DNA of 64,000 nt from Arthrobacter cavernae (GTDB taxonomy: Bacteria; Actinomycetota; Actinomycetes; Actinomycetales; Micrococcaceae). Numbering within the stretch: the first letter of the stretch is position 1; each line of letters begins with the position of its first letter. Positions 17,237 to 25,894 of the stretch are shown piece by piece. The stretch lies in the NCBI RefSeq assembly GCF_017368795.1, contig NZ_JAFNLL010000017.1, positions 54,066 to 118,065 on the forward strand. The letters are read 5' to 3'. The notes beneath the pieces are model-generated. The model worked only from the letters and a program-made list of their open reading frames with translations. It had not been told where the DNA came from and did not search any database. A program made the translations under genes and the position numbers.

Positions 17237-17285
17237 AACGACGACGGCGGCCCTTACCAAAAGGTGGGGGCCGCCCGTCGTCGTT
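17237..17285. terminator. Bidirectional hairpin between convergent genes
   Basis: AACGACGACGGCGGCCC at 17237 onward pairs with GGGCCGCCCGTCGTCGTT ending near 17285, with one bulged base. It lies between the DUF1918 gene (+) and the glycosylase-like gene (-), and so can serve both. Confidence 0.65.
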
Positions 17286-17297
17286 AAGTCCTTATTG

Positions 17298-17930
17298 CTA
17301 GGCCTTGCGGGGAATGCCCGTGCGGGCCATGGCCTCGGCGTAGGCGCCGTGGATGGCGTCCAGGTACTCCTGCTGACGCGCGGGCGAGCCGGCGAAGGAG
17401 CGGCCGCCCAGGGAGCGGACCTTGAAGGTCTTGAAGCCGCGGCGCATGATGCTCGCGGGGGCGGCCTTCATGAGCTGGTCGGCCAGGCGGTGTGCCTCGT
17501 TGCCGTGCGCCACAAGCGCGGAGGTGCGCGGCAGCAGTGCCAGCAGGCGCAGCAGCGGCTTGAGGCCCTCGGTGATGTTGGCGGGAGTCAGCTTGCCCGG
17601 CTCTTCGTTCGGCTCGATCCACGGGTACGCGTTCCACGGCATGGTGAGTTCCGGGCGCAGGCCCAGCTGCCACTGCATGCCGAGCATGCGGGTGGTGGCC
17701 TCCGCATCGCCGGGGACGATGAAGCCCTCGCCGGACGTGGTGCGGGTGTTGGAGAAGAGGCTGATGATGCGGCACTCATCGGTGTTGTGCACGGGGTCGA
17801 TGTAGAGGACCTCGCTGCCCGGCTTCTGTTCCTTGAGGGAATCGCACAGCCCGGTGACCTCGGCGATGTGGGGTTCGTAACGGCGGTTCCAGAGGAGCTC
17901 GTTGGGTGATTCAGTCGCCAGGTCTTGCAT
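17298..17930 (-). CDS. Uracil-DNA-glycosylase-superfamily-like protein
   Basis: A 210-residue cytosolic protein. FIVPGDAEATTRMLGMQWQ, then TMPWNAYPW, then LKPLLRLLALLPRTSALVAHG follow the order of the glycosylase motif A region, the N-containing loop and the core strand in UDG-superfamily proteins. The usual GxDPG motif is replaced by VPGDAE, so uracil removal is not assured. It probably acts on DNA bases or is a degenerate member. It stands alone, opposite DUF1918. Confidence 0.5.
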   Translation of the reverse strand: MQDLATESPNELLWNRRYEPHIAEVTGLCDSLKEQKPGSEVLYIDPVHNTDECRIISLFSNTRTTSGEGFIVPGDAEATTRMLGMQWQLGLRPELTMPWNAYPWIEPNEEPGKLTPANITEGLKPLLRLLALLPRTSALVAHGNEAHRLADQLMKAAPASIMRRGFKTFKVRSLGGRSFAGSPARQQEYLDAIHGAYAEAMARTGIPRKA

Positions 17931-18357
17931 CGGGTCTTGGGTCTCCTAGGTGTTGCTGAGCGCACTCGCAGGACCGGTTGCGGGCATGCCGCTGCCGGTC
18001 CCTGAAGGGTGCTGTTGGGGGCTGGTTAACCTTACCGGACGGGCGGGGTGTCAAAATCCCGGTCCCGGCGCGCCGTGTCCTGACGCCTCCGGCGTGTTGG
18101 GCCAACGTGGCAGGGGTCTCGACGGCGGGATGGGTCGCTCGACGGCGGAGTCTGAACATATCGTCCCAGTTCAGGCGGTCATACGGCTTGACTTGTAACA
18201 TTCGGAAATGAACGCTCGGGCGGCCCGGCCGCGTTGACAACGACCCCGGCAGATGATGGGTTTGCACCATCGGTTCTTTGGGGGAAACCATCGTGGATCC
18301 CCCACGTCCGTGCTTCGGTCGCAGATCGTCAGCATCACATCTACTGTGGGGGTACTA
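17931..18357. other. Intergenic region upstream of the SipW surface locus
   Basis: No gene was found. It holds a TCGACGGCGG direct repeat (around 18119 and 18139), a TTGACA at 18234-18239 without a convincing -10, and two small hairpins: GATGG/CCATC around 18255-18271 and GGGGG/CCCCC around 18281-18304. The last 120 bases are probably the promoter and leader of the surface locus. Confidence 0.4.
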
Positions 18358-19050
18358 GTGGCAGCAATATCCAACCCGGGGCATCGCTCCGGAAAAGCAA
18401 CAAAAGTCCGGGCGCTCTTGGCCGGCGGTCTTGTCCTTGGCATCGGAGCCGCGTTCACGCTGGCAGCCTGGACGGACAACGAATGGGTCTTCGGCCAGTC
18501 GGATAACGGCGGCGGACCCGGCACCAAGACTTATCACATGGAGCAGAACACCTGGACTGGCGCTGCCGGAATCGACGCGTGGAGCGATCAGGGCAGCAAG
18601 GACGGCGGGGCACTGACGTTCGCCGTCAATGCCGACAAGCTGGTGCCCGGAGCCACGGTCTATGCACCCATGCAGCTGCGTGCGGCGGCCGGCTCGGAGG
18701 CGCTCACGGCCACACTCGCCGAGGGTGTCCAGTCCGCTCCAGCCGATGCTGTCACCAACAGCACAGCTTTGTACGGAGCCCTGACGTACGAAGCCAAGAA
18801 GCTCGTCGGGAAAGCATCCTGCAACGCAGCCGGCTTCGCAGGTGCAGGGACAACTCTGGTCGCAGCAAGCTCGGCGTTGACTGCTTCTTCTGCCGTCGCG
18901 ATCGATCTGCCCGCCGGCGCGGACGCGACCACCGCTGGTAGCGGCGTCGACGTCTGCTTTGCGATCACGCTGCCGGCGGGCGCAGCATCCTCGCTCCAGG
19001 GGCTTAAGACCGTCCCGCTTTGGCGCTTCACCAGCACGGTCGGATCCTAG
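18358..19050 (+). CDS. SipW-dependent-type signal-peptide protein
   Basis: A 230-residue exported protein of unknown function. The N-terminus has a basic region (HRSGKATKVRALLAGG), a hydrophobic core and AAFTLAAWTDNEW at about 32-44. The same AAWTD.EW signature appears in the third gene downstream of it, and is typical of proteins processed by SipW-type signal peptidases. The mature part is Ala/Thr-rich with two to three Cys. GTG at 18358 follows a GGGGG stretch; the frame is open further upstream without clear coding signs. It leads a four-gene operon. Confidence 0.7.
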   Translation: MAAISNPGHRSGKATKVRALLAGGLVLGIGAAFTLAAWTDNEWVFGQSDNGGGPGTKTYHMEQNTWTGAAGIDAWSDQGSKDGGALTFAVNADKLVPGATVYAPMQLRAAAGSEALTATLAEGVQSAPADAVTNSTALYGALTYEAKKLVGKASCNAAGFAGAGTTLVAASSALTASSAVAIDLPAGADATTAGSGVDVCFAITLPAGAASSLQGLKTVPLWRFTSTVGS

Positions 19051-19059
19051 CCAACTGAC

Positions 19060-19686
19060 ATGCCGGATCTCCAGACCCGGCGCAGGACTTCTTCCCGAGC
19101 GGCTGCAACGCCGCCCGGGAAGAGGCTCTGGCGGGTCCTGTTTCGCATCCTGACGCTCTCCCGTGAGATTGCCCTGACACTGGTGGCGGTCCTGGGACTT
19201 CTGTGCATTCTCGCGCTGGTCTTGGGTTTCCTCTACAAGGCGTCATTCGTCGTCTTCCGGACAGGCTCCATGGAACCGAACTATCCGGTCGGGGCCTTGT
19301 CCCTGACCGTTCAGGTGCCCGCAGGGGACCTGCTGCCCGGCGACGTCGTCTCCGTCAAGCGCACGGAAGCCAGCGCGCTGGTGACGCACCGGGTGGTTTC
19401 GGTGGTGCTTCCGGAATCGCCGGATGCCAATCCGTCCTTGACGCTCAAGGGCGATGCCAACAGCTCCCAGGACCCGCTGCCGTACGACGTCGCCACTGCC
19501 CAGAAGGTTCTTTTCACCGTGCCTTCGCTGGGTTCATGGGTGATGGCGGCAAGGGGACCGGGGTTCATTGGCGGGGCCACTCTGGCGGTGGCCGGTCTGG
19601 TGGTGTGGGCGTACTGGCCGAAGCGGCAACCTCGCCACGCGGGTAACCCAAATGGCTCCGGCGACGACTCAAGCGGAGGTGAATGA
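19060..19686 (+). CDS. sipW: Signal peptidase I, SipW (ER/archaeal) type
   Basis: A membrane peptidase of 208 residues. The N-terminal transmembrane segment is about 38-62. The catalytic serine is in FRTGSMEP (Ser70); the base is a histidine in LVTHRVV (His110), as in ER-type and SipW enzymes, rather than the Lys of common bacterial Lep. The KGDANSSQDP segment and a C-terminal transmembrane helix (GGATLAVAGLVVWAYW) follow. It lies nine bases after the first surface gene, and its likely substrates are the two AAWTD-type proteins in the operon. Confidence 0.9.
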   Translation: MPDLQTRRRTSSRAAATPPGKRLWRVLFRILTLSREIALTLVAVLGLLCILALVLGFLYKASFVVFRTGSMEPNYPVGALSLTVQVPAGDLLPGDVVSVKRTEASALVTHRVVSVVLPESPDANPSLTLKGDANSSQDPLPYDVATAQKVLFTVPSLGSWVMAARGPGFIGGATLAVAGLVVWAYWPKRQPRHAGNPNGSGDDSSGGE

Positions 19687-19687
19687 G

Positions 19688-20401
19688 GTGAGGGCATGGA
19701 TCAAGTCCGTGGGCCGGGTGGGGTGTGCCTGCATCGCTGTGCTGACAGCGGCGATTCTTGCCGCACCAATCGCGGCAGCCGACGACCATTTCGTGCCCGT
19801 GCCCGAAACCGGGATGCCAGGGGCGTTGTCATTGTCTTCGTCGGTATATCCCCTCGATTTCCCAGCACTGAAACCGGCTGAGACCTTCAGCTGGCAGATT
19901 GGGGTGACCTTGAGCGACAAGCCTGTGGCAACGGCGGCTCTCCAACTGACGGCCGCCAGCGCAGTGACGGGAAGTCACATCATTGCGGTCGAAGAATGTG
20001 CGGTGCCGTGGCAGGGCGCCAGCGGTCTGAACCAGGTCCTGTCCTGCCCGAGTGGTGCCATACACAGGGTCCGCGCCACTGTGCTTTCCGAGCTCCGAGG
20101 AAATGTGCGCATTCAGCTAAGCGATCTCCGCACAGGAACATCCCCCTATCTGATGTTCAGATTGGAACGCTCGGCCGTACCGGTGACTCCGGAGGGAGCC
20201 TCCGAGTTGCGTCTGGGCATTGGCGTGACTGCCATGGGAGATGACGACGCCGGAACTGTGCCTCGCGGTGAGGGCGCCGCTCCTGAACTGTTGGGTGACA
20301 CTGGCGCGGCGGTGCTGCCGGCCTTGTTCGCAGGTGCCGGCCTTCTGCTGCTGGGAGCCGTGGTCCTGATCGTCACGCGGCGGACGGACAGAAGCGGATG
20401 A
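19688..20401 (+). CDS. Exported protein with C-terminal anchor, unknown function
   Basis: A 237-residue surface protein. GTG at 19688 has GGAGGT seven bases upstream and one base after the sipW stop. A Sec signal peptide (CIAVLTAAILAAPIAAADD) is followed by a beta-rich domain with two Cys, then a C-terminal LLGDTG, hydrophobic segment and RRTDRSG tail. That end resembles a sortase sorting signal, with LGDTG in place of LPxTG, but no sortase gene is in the window. It could equally be a plain tail anchor. Confidence 0.6.
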   Translation: MRAWIKSVGRVGCACIAVLTAAILAAPIAAADDHFVPVPETGMPGALSLSSSVYPLDFPALKPAETFSWQIGVTLSDKPVATAALQLTAASAVTGSHIIAVEECAVPWQGASGLNQVLSCPSGAIHRVRATVLSELRGNVRIQLSDLRTGTSPYLMFRLERSAVPVTPEGASELRLGIGVTAMGDDDAGTVPRGEGAAPELLGDTGAAVLPALFAGAGLLLLGAVVLIVTRRTDRSG

Positions 20402-22131
20402 AGGGCACCATGACCCGATTGACACGGCGCCTTCTTGACCGGCCCCGCCGCTCGCTGCTCGTCGCGGCCGCCACTGCGATTGCCGTCACCGCAGGAACGA
20501 GCATCACGTCTGCCGCGTGGACCGACAGCGAATGGGTCAAGGCCTCGGTCGGAGTCAGCGCGCCCGGCGACTGCACCACAAATACGATGTTTACGAACCA
20601 AGCTTGGGCCAGGCAGCTCAGCGGTACGGTGCTGAGCACGAGCCTGGACTCCATTGCCGGCGTCGAAGGTCTCACGGTCAGCAACAACGGCGCCACGGCT
20701 TCGCCGGTGCCGGTATCCGCGACGCCAGTGCCCGGCACAGCAGATGCCTTCATCAGCAAGCTGCCTGTCACCGCGCTGGGCAGCAATCCCATCACCGCAG
20801 CCCTGGGGCTGGGGATCCCCGTGGGCGGCCTTGGAACGTACACACAATGGGCACAGTCGCAGAACAACGGCCACTCCCGCGGTGCCGCCGGCCTGGTCTC
20901 GGACCAGTCGGGCACCGTTGACGCTGCAGGGACCGCTAACGGCAGCGCCACGGCTCCGAAGGCAGCCAGCATTTCACTGGGTGCACTGGTGCCTGCTTCG
21001 CTGAGCGGCGTCACCCTTGACATTGGCGCGCTCGCATCCTCGGCCCAGTTGGACGCCTGTGAGATGGTGAACGGCTGGCCGGCCCTGGACGCAACACCCA
21101 CGGTCCAGCGGGACTACGGCATTGCGAGCTTGGACCTGAACGCAAATGTTGCCTCGGTGGGAGCGCTGTCCACGCAGGGTGCCACGCTGGTGGGCGCGGT
21201 CCCGACCCAGCTGAATGCGCTGCTGGGGACCGGCGGATTGGCCACCGGGATCACCAACGGCATATCCGCCATTGTGAATCCGCTCCTAGGCACCCTGACT
21301 CTTGGCTCCATCAGCACCAACGCCACGTTGTCCGCCCCGGATCTGTCCGGGGTGACCGCCCTCATGACCGAGTCGATGACGGACGGCATCGTCACTGTTG
21401 ATTTGGGGGCTGGAACGATTAGCGTCAACATCGCGTCGCTGGCTGGCGGCACCACCGGGTTGAACGGCATGGGCCCCAACCACGCTGTGGTGTTGGACGC
21501 GGCCATAACCGCCGCCGTCACCAGTAAGGTGACGGCACTCTTGAACGCATGGAAGACCCGTGTCCTCACAGCACTCACCACGGCACTCAGGGCCATCACC
21601 CTGAACGCCACCACCAATATCACCCTGAAACTGGCCGGCATCAACGCAGCGACCATCGGGGTCAACATGGGTCCATCCACGCTCGGGCAGTTCCTGGATG
21701 GCACAGCTGTAGCGCCGGCGGTGACGGCCGATGTCATCGGACTCGATCTCGGGGGTGTGGTGGCTGCGCTCTTATCTCCCATCACCGGGGCACTGCTCAG
21801 TGGCACCAATGGCGTAGTGCAGACCGTTCTTAACGCCACCGTTTTCAATTCGGGCATAATCCCAGCGCTGGGCACAGGCCTGCAGTCGCTCATCACTCCG
21901 GTGGTCAACGCCGTCGCCCCGATCCTCACCGCGTTCAGTAGCACCGTCTCCATCCGCGTCAACGTCCAGCCCGACCAGCCCTGGACCAGTACCAAACCCG
22001 CCGACGCCACGGCCGCCGTCGGGGAGTACAAAGTTTCGGCACTCAGGGTGGGACTGATCGACAGTGCAAGCCTCCTCAGCCTCTCGCTCGGCAATGCCTC
22101 GGCGGGTCCAGCGTCACTCCGCGCCCCCTGA
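20398..22131 (+). CDS. Choice-of-anchor G family surface protein
   Basis: A 577-residue exported protein with the SipW-type signal ending in SAAWTDSEWV (about residues 39-48). The repeat-rich body has long runs of small and aliphatic residues (ALGLGIPVGGLGTYTQWAQ, VVAALLSPITGALL) and ends in VGEYKVSALRVGL, which fits the actinobacterial choice-of-anchor G family. ATG at 20398 overlaps the preceding stop (ATGA); a second ATG is at 20410. It is probably the major surface product of the operon. Its role could be adhesion or matrix formation, by analogy with SipW substrates. Confidence 0.7.
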   Translation: MKGTMTRLTRRLLDRPRRSLLVAAATAIAVTAGTSITSAAWTDSEWVKASVGVSAPGDCTTNTMFTNQAWARQLSGTVLSTSLDSIAGVEGLTVSNNGATASPVPVSATPVPGTADAFISKLPVTALGSNPITAALGLGIPVGGLGTYTQWAQSQNNGHSRGAAGLVSDQSGTVDAAGTANGSATAPKAASISLGALVPASLSGVTLDIGALASSAQLDACEMVNGWPALDATPTVQRDYGIASLDLNANVASVGALSTQGATLVGAVPTQLNALLGTGGLATGITNGISAIVNPLLGTLTLGSISTNATLSAPDLSGVTALMTESMTDGIVTVDLGAGTISVNIASLAGGTTGLNGMGPNHAVVLDAAITAAVTSKVTALLNAWKTRVLTALTTALRAITLNATTNITLKLAGINAATIGVNMGPSTLGQFLDGTAVAPAVTADVIGLDLGGVVAALLSPITGALLSGTNGVVQTVLNATVFNSGIIPALGTGLQSLITPVVNAVAPILTAFSSTVSIRVNVQPDQPWTSTKPADATAAVGEYKVSALRVGLIDSASLLSLSLGNASAGPASLRAP

Positions 22132-22289
22132 CACCGAGGATCCGGGCCGCATCCGCTAAACTTGGCTGGTAAGAGCCCCGGAACTCTTGCGTTTGCTGCG
22201 CCAAGCGGCGGCACCAGAAAGGTTCGGGGCGTTCTCATGTACGGCGCCAGGCCATCGCGGCTTGGCCCGAAAGAATGGGGGAGGATCCC

Positions 22290-23579
22290 ATGCCCGCTAT
22301 CGTGATCGTCGGCGCCCAGTGGGGCGACGAAGGCAAAGGCAAAGCAACCGACCTGCTCGGTGGCCGCGTGGACTACGTGGTCAAGCCCAACGGCGGCAAC
22401 AACGCCGGGCACACCGTGGTCGTAGGCGGTGAGAAGTACGAGCTCAAGCTCCTTCCCGCCGGCATTCTGAGCCCCAACGCGATTCCGATCATCGGCAACG
22501 GTTGCGTGGTGAACCTCGAGGCCCTCTTCGAGGAGATCGAGGGCCTGGAAGCCCGCGGCGCGGACACCTCCCGCCTGCGCGTCTCCGCCAACGCCCACCT
22601 GGTGGCCCCGTACCACCAGGTGCTGGACAAGGTCACGGAGCGTTTCCTCGGCAGCCGCGCCATCGGCACCACCGGCCGCGGCATCGGCCCGGCCTACATG
22701 GACAAGGTGGCCCGCCTGGGCATCCGCGTCCAGGACGTCTTTGACGAATCCATCCTCCGCCAGAAGGTTGAAGGCTCGCTGCGCCAGAAGAACGAACTCC
22801 TGGTCAAGGTCTACAACCGCCGTGACATCGTGGTGGACGAGATCGTGGACTACTTCCTGTCCTTCGCCGAGCGCCTGCGCCCGCTGGTCATCGACAGCAC
22901 CCTGGTCCTCAACAATGCCCTGGACGAGGGCAAGGTTGTGCTCATGGAAGGCGGCCAGGCCACGTTCCTGGACGTCGACCACGGCACCTACCCGTTCGTG
23001 ACCTCCTCCAACCCCACCGCCGGCGGCGCGTCCGTGGGCTCGGGCATCGGCCCCACCCGCATCTCGCGCTCCATCGGCATCATCAAGGCGTACACAACCC
23101 GCGTCGGCGCCGGCCCGTTCCCCACGGAGCTCTTCGACGAGATGGGCCTGTACCTGCAGAAGACCGGCGGAGAGTTCGGTGTGAACACCGGCCGTCCGCG
23201 CCGCTGCGGCTGGTACGACGCCGTCCTGGCCCGCCACGCTTCGCGCGTGAACGGTTTCACGGACTACTTCGTCACCAAGCTGGACGTCCTCACGGGGATC
23301 GAGCAGATACCGGTCTGTGTTGCCTACGATGTTGACGGCGTGCGCCACGACGAAATGCCCATGACGCAGACCGAGTTCCACCACGCGGTGCCGATCTTCG
23401 AGTACTTCGACGGCTGGACCGAGGACATCACCGGCGCCCGCACGCTGGAGGACCTCCCCGAGAACGCCCGCAACTACGTGCTGGCCCTCGAAAAGCTCTC
23501 CGGCACGCGCTTCTCCGCGATCGGCGTCGGCCCGGACCGCGACCAGACCATCGTGGTCCGCGATCTGATCCAGGACTAA
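22290..23579 (+). CDS. purA: Adenylosuccinate synthetase
   Basis: Joins aspartate to IMP with GTP, giving adenylosuccinate, the first AMP-specific step. The 429-residue product begins at the family signature [14 protein letters not shown] (GTP loop), followed by [26 protein letters not shown] and [13 protein letters not shown] at 22290 follows GGGGGAGGA. The gene stands alone with a hairpin directly downstream. The upstream 158 bases hold no recognised riboswitch. Confidence 0.97.
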   Translation: MPAIVIVGAQWGDEGKGKATDLLGGRVDYVVKPNGGNNAGHTVVVGGEKYELKLLPAGILSPNAIPIIGNGCVVNLEALFEEIEGLEARGADTSRLRVSANAHLVAPYHQVLDKVTERFLGSRAIGTTGRGIGPAYMDKVARLGIRVQDVFDESILRQKVEGSLRQKNELLVKVYNRRDIVVDEIVDYFLSFAERLRPLVIDSTLVLNNALDEGKVVLMEGGQATFLDVDHGTYPFVTSSNPTAGGASVGSGIGPTRISRSIGIIKAYTTRVGAGPFPTELFDEMGLYLQKTGGEFGVNTGRPRRCGWYDAVLARHASRVNGFTDYFVTKLDVLTGIEQIPVCVAYDVDGVRHDEMPMTQTEFHHAVPIFEYFDGWTEDITGARTLEDLPENARNYVLALEKLSGTRFSAIGVGPDRDQTIVVRDLIQD

Positions 23580-23590
23580 CTTTCAGAGAT

Positions 23591-23633
23591 TACGACGGCG
23601 GCGGGTCACCCTTATGGGTGGCCCGCCGTCGTA
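23591..23633. terminator. Hairpin after purA
   Basis: TACGACGGCGGCGGGTCACCC (arms given from 23591) pairs with GGGTGGCCCGCCGTCGTA (23616-23633) around TTAT, with one small bulge. It directly follows the purA stop and has no long U-tract. Confidence 0.7.
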
Positions 23634-24112
23634 GTTTCCGGCCCGTCCAGACAGCAGCTACGGTCCAGGCAGCAGCTACAGTCCAGGGATGCAGTCCAGA
23701 CAGCAGATGAGGCGACGTCGGCGACGTGGGCGGCCTTGACCCGCCAGATCTGCTGGATCAAGTCCGGGGCGGCGCAAGGTGGCCCCCGGGTGAGGCGCGG
23801 GGTGGCCGCCTCGTTGCACCTGGCGCCACGGGAAGGCCCCGGCAACCTCCCCAAAAAACTTTCGCATCTGCGTAACCCTTGTGGGTGCCCCGTCGATTAC
23901 CTCTTTGAAAGAGCCGAGCCGGAACTTGTCCCCCATCATGTTCCGGCTCGGCTCTTCCATATCCGGACGACTTTTCGGCAGCCACGTGATCAAGTGTTTC
24001 GGCTGTGCAGGCGCAGCGGCTACCCTAGGTAAAGTTGTCCTCCGGCCACCGCGGTGGACTCAGTTGGCTCGAGGAGCCAAGGATCTGTCGCCAACCGAAA
24101 GTCCCTTCCCCT
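23634..24112. other. Gene-free region between purA and the sigma factor
   Basis: No convincing gene. It holds a short repeat tract in which GTCCAG recurs at 23645, 23663, 23681 and 23694 (18-nt spacing for the first three), and a strong orphan hairpin with arms 23909-23925 and 23940-23956. A TACCCTAGGTAAA stretch near 24010 may hold a sigma-factor promoter. Confidence 0.5.
23909..23956. other. Orphan 17-bp perfect hairpin
   Basis: AAGAGCCGAGCCGGAAC (23909-23925) and GTTCCGGCTCGGCTCTT (23940-23956) pair perfectly with a 14-nt loop. It is about 330 bases after purA and 155 before the sigma gene. It could end a small RNA or be a repeat remnant; no gene on either side needs it as a terminator. 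Confidence 0.6.
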
Positions 24113-24667
24113 GTGACCGACGCATTGACCGATGACGCGCTGCGTGCCCTCCGTGGCCGGGATGCGGAGCTTTTCAGCGCCGTCTACCAGGCCTACGCGG
24201 GCCAGGTCCTCGGCTATCTGACGGCCAAGGGGGTGACGGACCCCGAGGCCGTTACGCAGGACGTTTTTCTGGCGGTCCTGCCCCGGATCGATTCGATCAC
24301 CGGCGGGGTGCACGGACTGCGGACCTTCGTTTTTTCGGTTGCCCACGCGCGCATGGTGGATGACCACCGGCGGCAAAGCAGGGCGCCGGAGCAGTGTGAG
24401 TTTGAACCGGAGCGGGACACACGCGAGTCGAGTTCGGCAGAGGCCGAAGCGATGGACCGCCTCGCACCGGGCGAAGTCATGGCACTGCTGGATATCCTCG
24501 GCGAGGACCAGCGGGAGGTCCTGACCCTCCGGATCGTCGCCGGTCTGACCGTTGAGCAGGTGGCCGACATTATGGGGAAAACCGCCGGCGCAGTGAAACA
24601 GCTGCAGCGCCGGGCACTGATAACACTCCGTGAGCAGTCGGCAGTAAAGGAATATGTGGCGCCATGA
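24113..24667 (+). CDS. Sigma-70 family (ECF-like) RNA polymerase sigma factor
   Basis: A 184-residue protein. Region 2 is LFSAVYQAYAGQVLGYL with DPEAVTQDVFLAVLP; region 4 is EDQREVLTLRIVAGLTVEQVADIMGKTAGAVKQLQRRAL, a clear helix-turn-helix. Size and the lack of regions 1 and 3 make it ECF-type. The GTG at 24113 is the start where homology begins; no strong ribosome-binding site precedes it. The stop overlaps the next start (ATGA), so it is coupled to a membrane protein, its probable regulator. Confidence 0.85.
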   Translation: MTDALTDDALRALRGRDAELFSAVYQAYAGQVLGYLTAKGVTDPEAVTQDVFLAVLPRIDSITGGVHGLRTFVFSVAHARMVDDHRRQSRAPEQCEFEPERDTRESSSAEAEAMDRLAPGEVMALLDILGEDQREVLTLRIVAGLTVEQVADIMGKTAGAVKQLQRRALITLREQSAVKEYVAP

Positions 24668-25281
24668 CGTGCAGGAATATCGAACGCGAAAAGATTGTGG
24701 ACGACGTGATGCTCGACGCCGGTCTCCGGGACGCGCCCGCGCTGACAGCCGTGCTCAACTCTCTGGGCTCCTTTGCCACGATGCCCGCACCCGCGCCCGG
24801 AGCGGAACTGGCCGCCATGCTGGCCGGACCCACCGATGACCTCAGCAAGCGCCGCTGGCTGCGCAACCACCGCCCCGCCGTCGTGGGAGTCGCCGTGCTG
24901 GCGGCCATGGGACTTGGCGTCAGCGGCGTTGCCGCTGCGAGTTCCGGCTTCAGCGAGCGGCCGGAATTCGTCGACCGCATGCTGGAGAGCTGGGCGCCGG
25001 CTTGGACTGTCGCTCCGACGCCGGCTCAGCCGCAGGTTCCCGTCCCGGACGCCCCCAAGGTCACCACCGCACCGGCGCCCACGGTTGACCCTGCGGCCGT
25101 GCCTCCCGCCGAGCAGCTGACGGCTCCGGCCGTCCCCGCGCCCAAGCGGGAGAGCGCCCCCGCGGAGCAAGCGGCGGTGCCTGCGGTTCCGGCCGTACCT
25201 GCGCCCAAACGGGAGAACACCACGGAGACCAAGCCCCTTCCCGAGGTGCCCAAAGCCGAACCCAAGAATGACCAAGGCTGA
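24664..25281 (+). CDS. Single-span membrane protein, possible anti-sigma partner
   Basis: A 205-residue protein: a soluble N-terminus of about 75 residues, one transmembrane helix (AVVGVAVLAAMGLGVSGVAAA), then a Pro/Ala/Val-rich outer tail with two PAPKRE repeats. Coupling to the sigma gene suggests anti-sigma function, but no HxxxCxxC zinc motif is seen, only one early Cys. The proline-rich tail could reach into the cell wall. Function is inferred from position only. Confidence 0.6.
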   Translation: MTCRNIEREKIVDDVMLDAGLRDAPALTAVLNSLGSFATMPAPAPGAELAAMLAGPTDDLSKRRWLRNHRPAVVGVAVLAAMGLGVSGVAAASSGFSERPEFVDRMLESWAPAWTVAPTPAQPQVPVPDAPKVTTAPAPTVDPAAVPPAEQLTAPAVPAPKRESAPAEQAAVPAVPAVPAPKRENTTETKPLPEVPKAEPKNDQG

Positions 25282-25326
25282 GGCACCACGCCGCCGCTTC
25301 ACCAGCGCTGACCGCTGAGGAGAAGA

Positions 25327-25391
25327 GCTTAAGTACGACGACGGCCGGCGCCTTTCCGAAGGGAGGGCACCGGCCGTCGTCGTACTTGAGC
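25327..25391. terminator. Bidirectional hairpin between convergent genes
   Basis: GCTTAAGTACGACGACGGCC (25327 onward) pairs with GGCCGTCGTCGTACTTGAGC (ending 25391), one mismatch. It separates the sigma-factor operon (+) from the riboswitch operon (-). Confidence 0.7.
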
Positions 25392-25399
25392 TAAAAGCG

Positions 25400-25894
25400 T
25401 TAGGCCAGCAGCTGCCGCTTGGAGGAAATCACCCCGGTGTCGAAGCCGGCCAGGTGCAGGCCGCCGTGGAAACGGGCGTGTTCGATCTTCACGCAGCGGT
25501 CCATGACCACGTTCAGGCCGGCGGACTCGGCGTCGCGGGCCACATCCTCATGCCAGGAGCCCAGCTGCAGCCACAGCGTCTTGGCGCCGGCGGACTTCGC
25601 TTCCGCCAGGACGCCCGGAAGGTCGTCGTGCTTGCGGAAGACATCCACCACGTCTGGTGACTCCGGCAGATCGGCGAGCGAGGCGTACACGGGCTGGCCC
25701 AGGATCTCCTTGACCACGGGGTTCACGAAGTACACCTTGTAGCGGGTGGAGGAGAGCAGGTACGTGGCCACGAAGTAGCTGGCCCGGGACGGCTTGTCCG
25801 AGGCACCCACGATCGCGATCGACTTCGCGTCGCGCAGCAGGCCCAGGCGTTCCGGTGCGGAGGGGCCTTCCCAGGTGCGGGGTCCGGTGCTCAT
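25400..25894 (-). CDS. CoA-binding (YccU-type Rossmann) protein
   Basis: A 164-residue CoA-binding-domain protein. The nucleotide loop is IAIVGASDKPSRAS; later conserved parts are DVVDVFRK, AKTLWLQLGSWHEDVARDAES and AGLNVVMDRC. It is the last gene of the acs-sfnG-metY operon, overlapping metY by four bases. A paralogue (30857-31282) lies just past the other end of the operon. The family binds CoA-like ligands but has no assigned enzyme activity; here a link to acyl-CoA or sulfur metabolism is inferred from the operon. Confidence 0.85.
   Translation of the reverse strand: MSTGPRTWEGPSAPERLGLLRDAKSIAIVGASDKPSRASYFVATYLLSSTRYKVYFVNPVVKEILGQPVYASLADLPESPDVVDVFRKHDDLPGVLAEAKSAGAKTLWLQLGSWHEDVARDAESAGLNVVMDRCVKIEHARFHGGLHLAGFDTGVISSKRQLLA

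Noticed and set aside
22132..22289. Possible purine riboswitch upstream of purA
   Set aside because: No conserved aptamer core was found on reading; only a leader with a ribosome-binding site.
21114..23384. Very long open frame antisense to purA and the choice-of-anchor G gene
   Set aside because: It is rich in Gly, Val, His and Arg as expected for reverse reading of GC-rich genes, has no start signal or homology, and lies over two well-supported genes.
23612..23854. Cys-rich peptide on the minus strand (repeated CCLD)
   Set aside because: It is the translation of the GTCCAG repeat tract, with no start signal and no homology.
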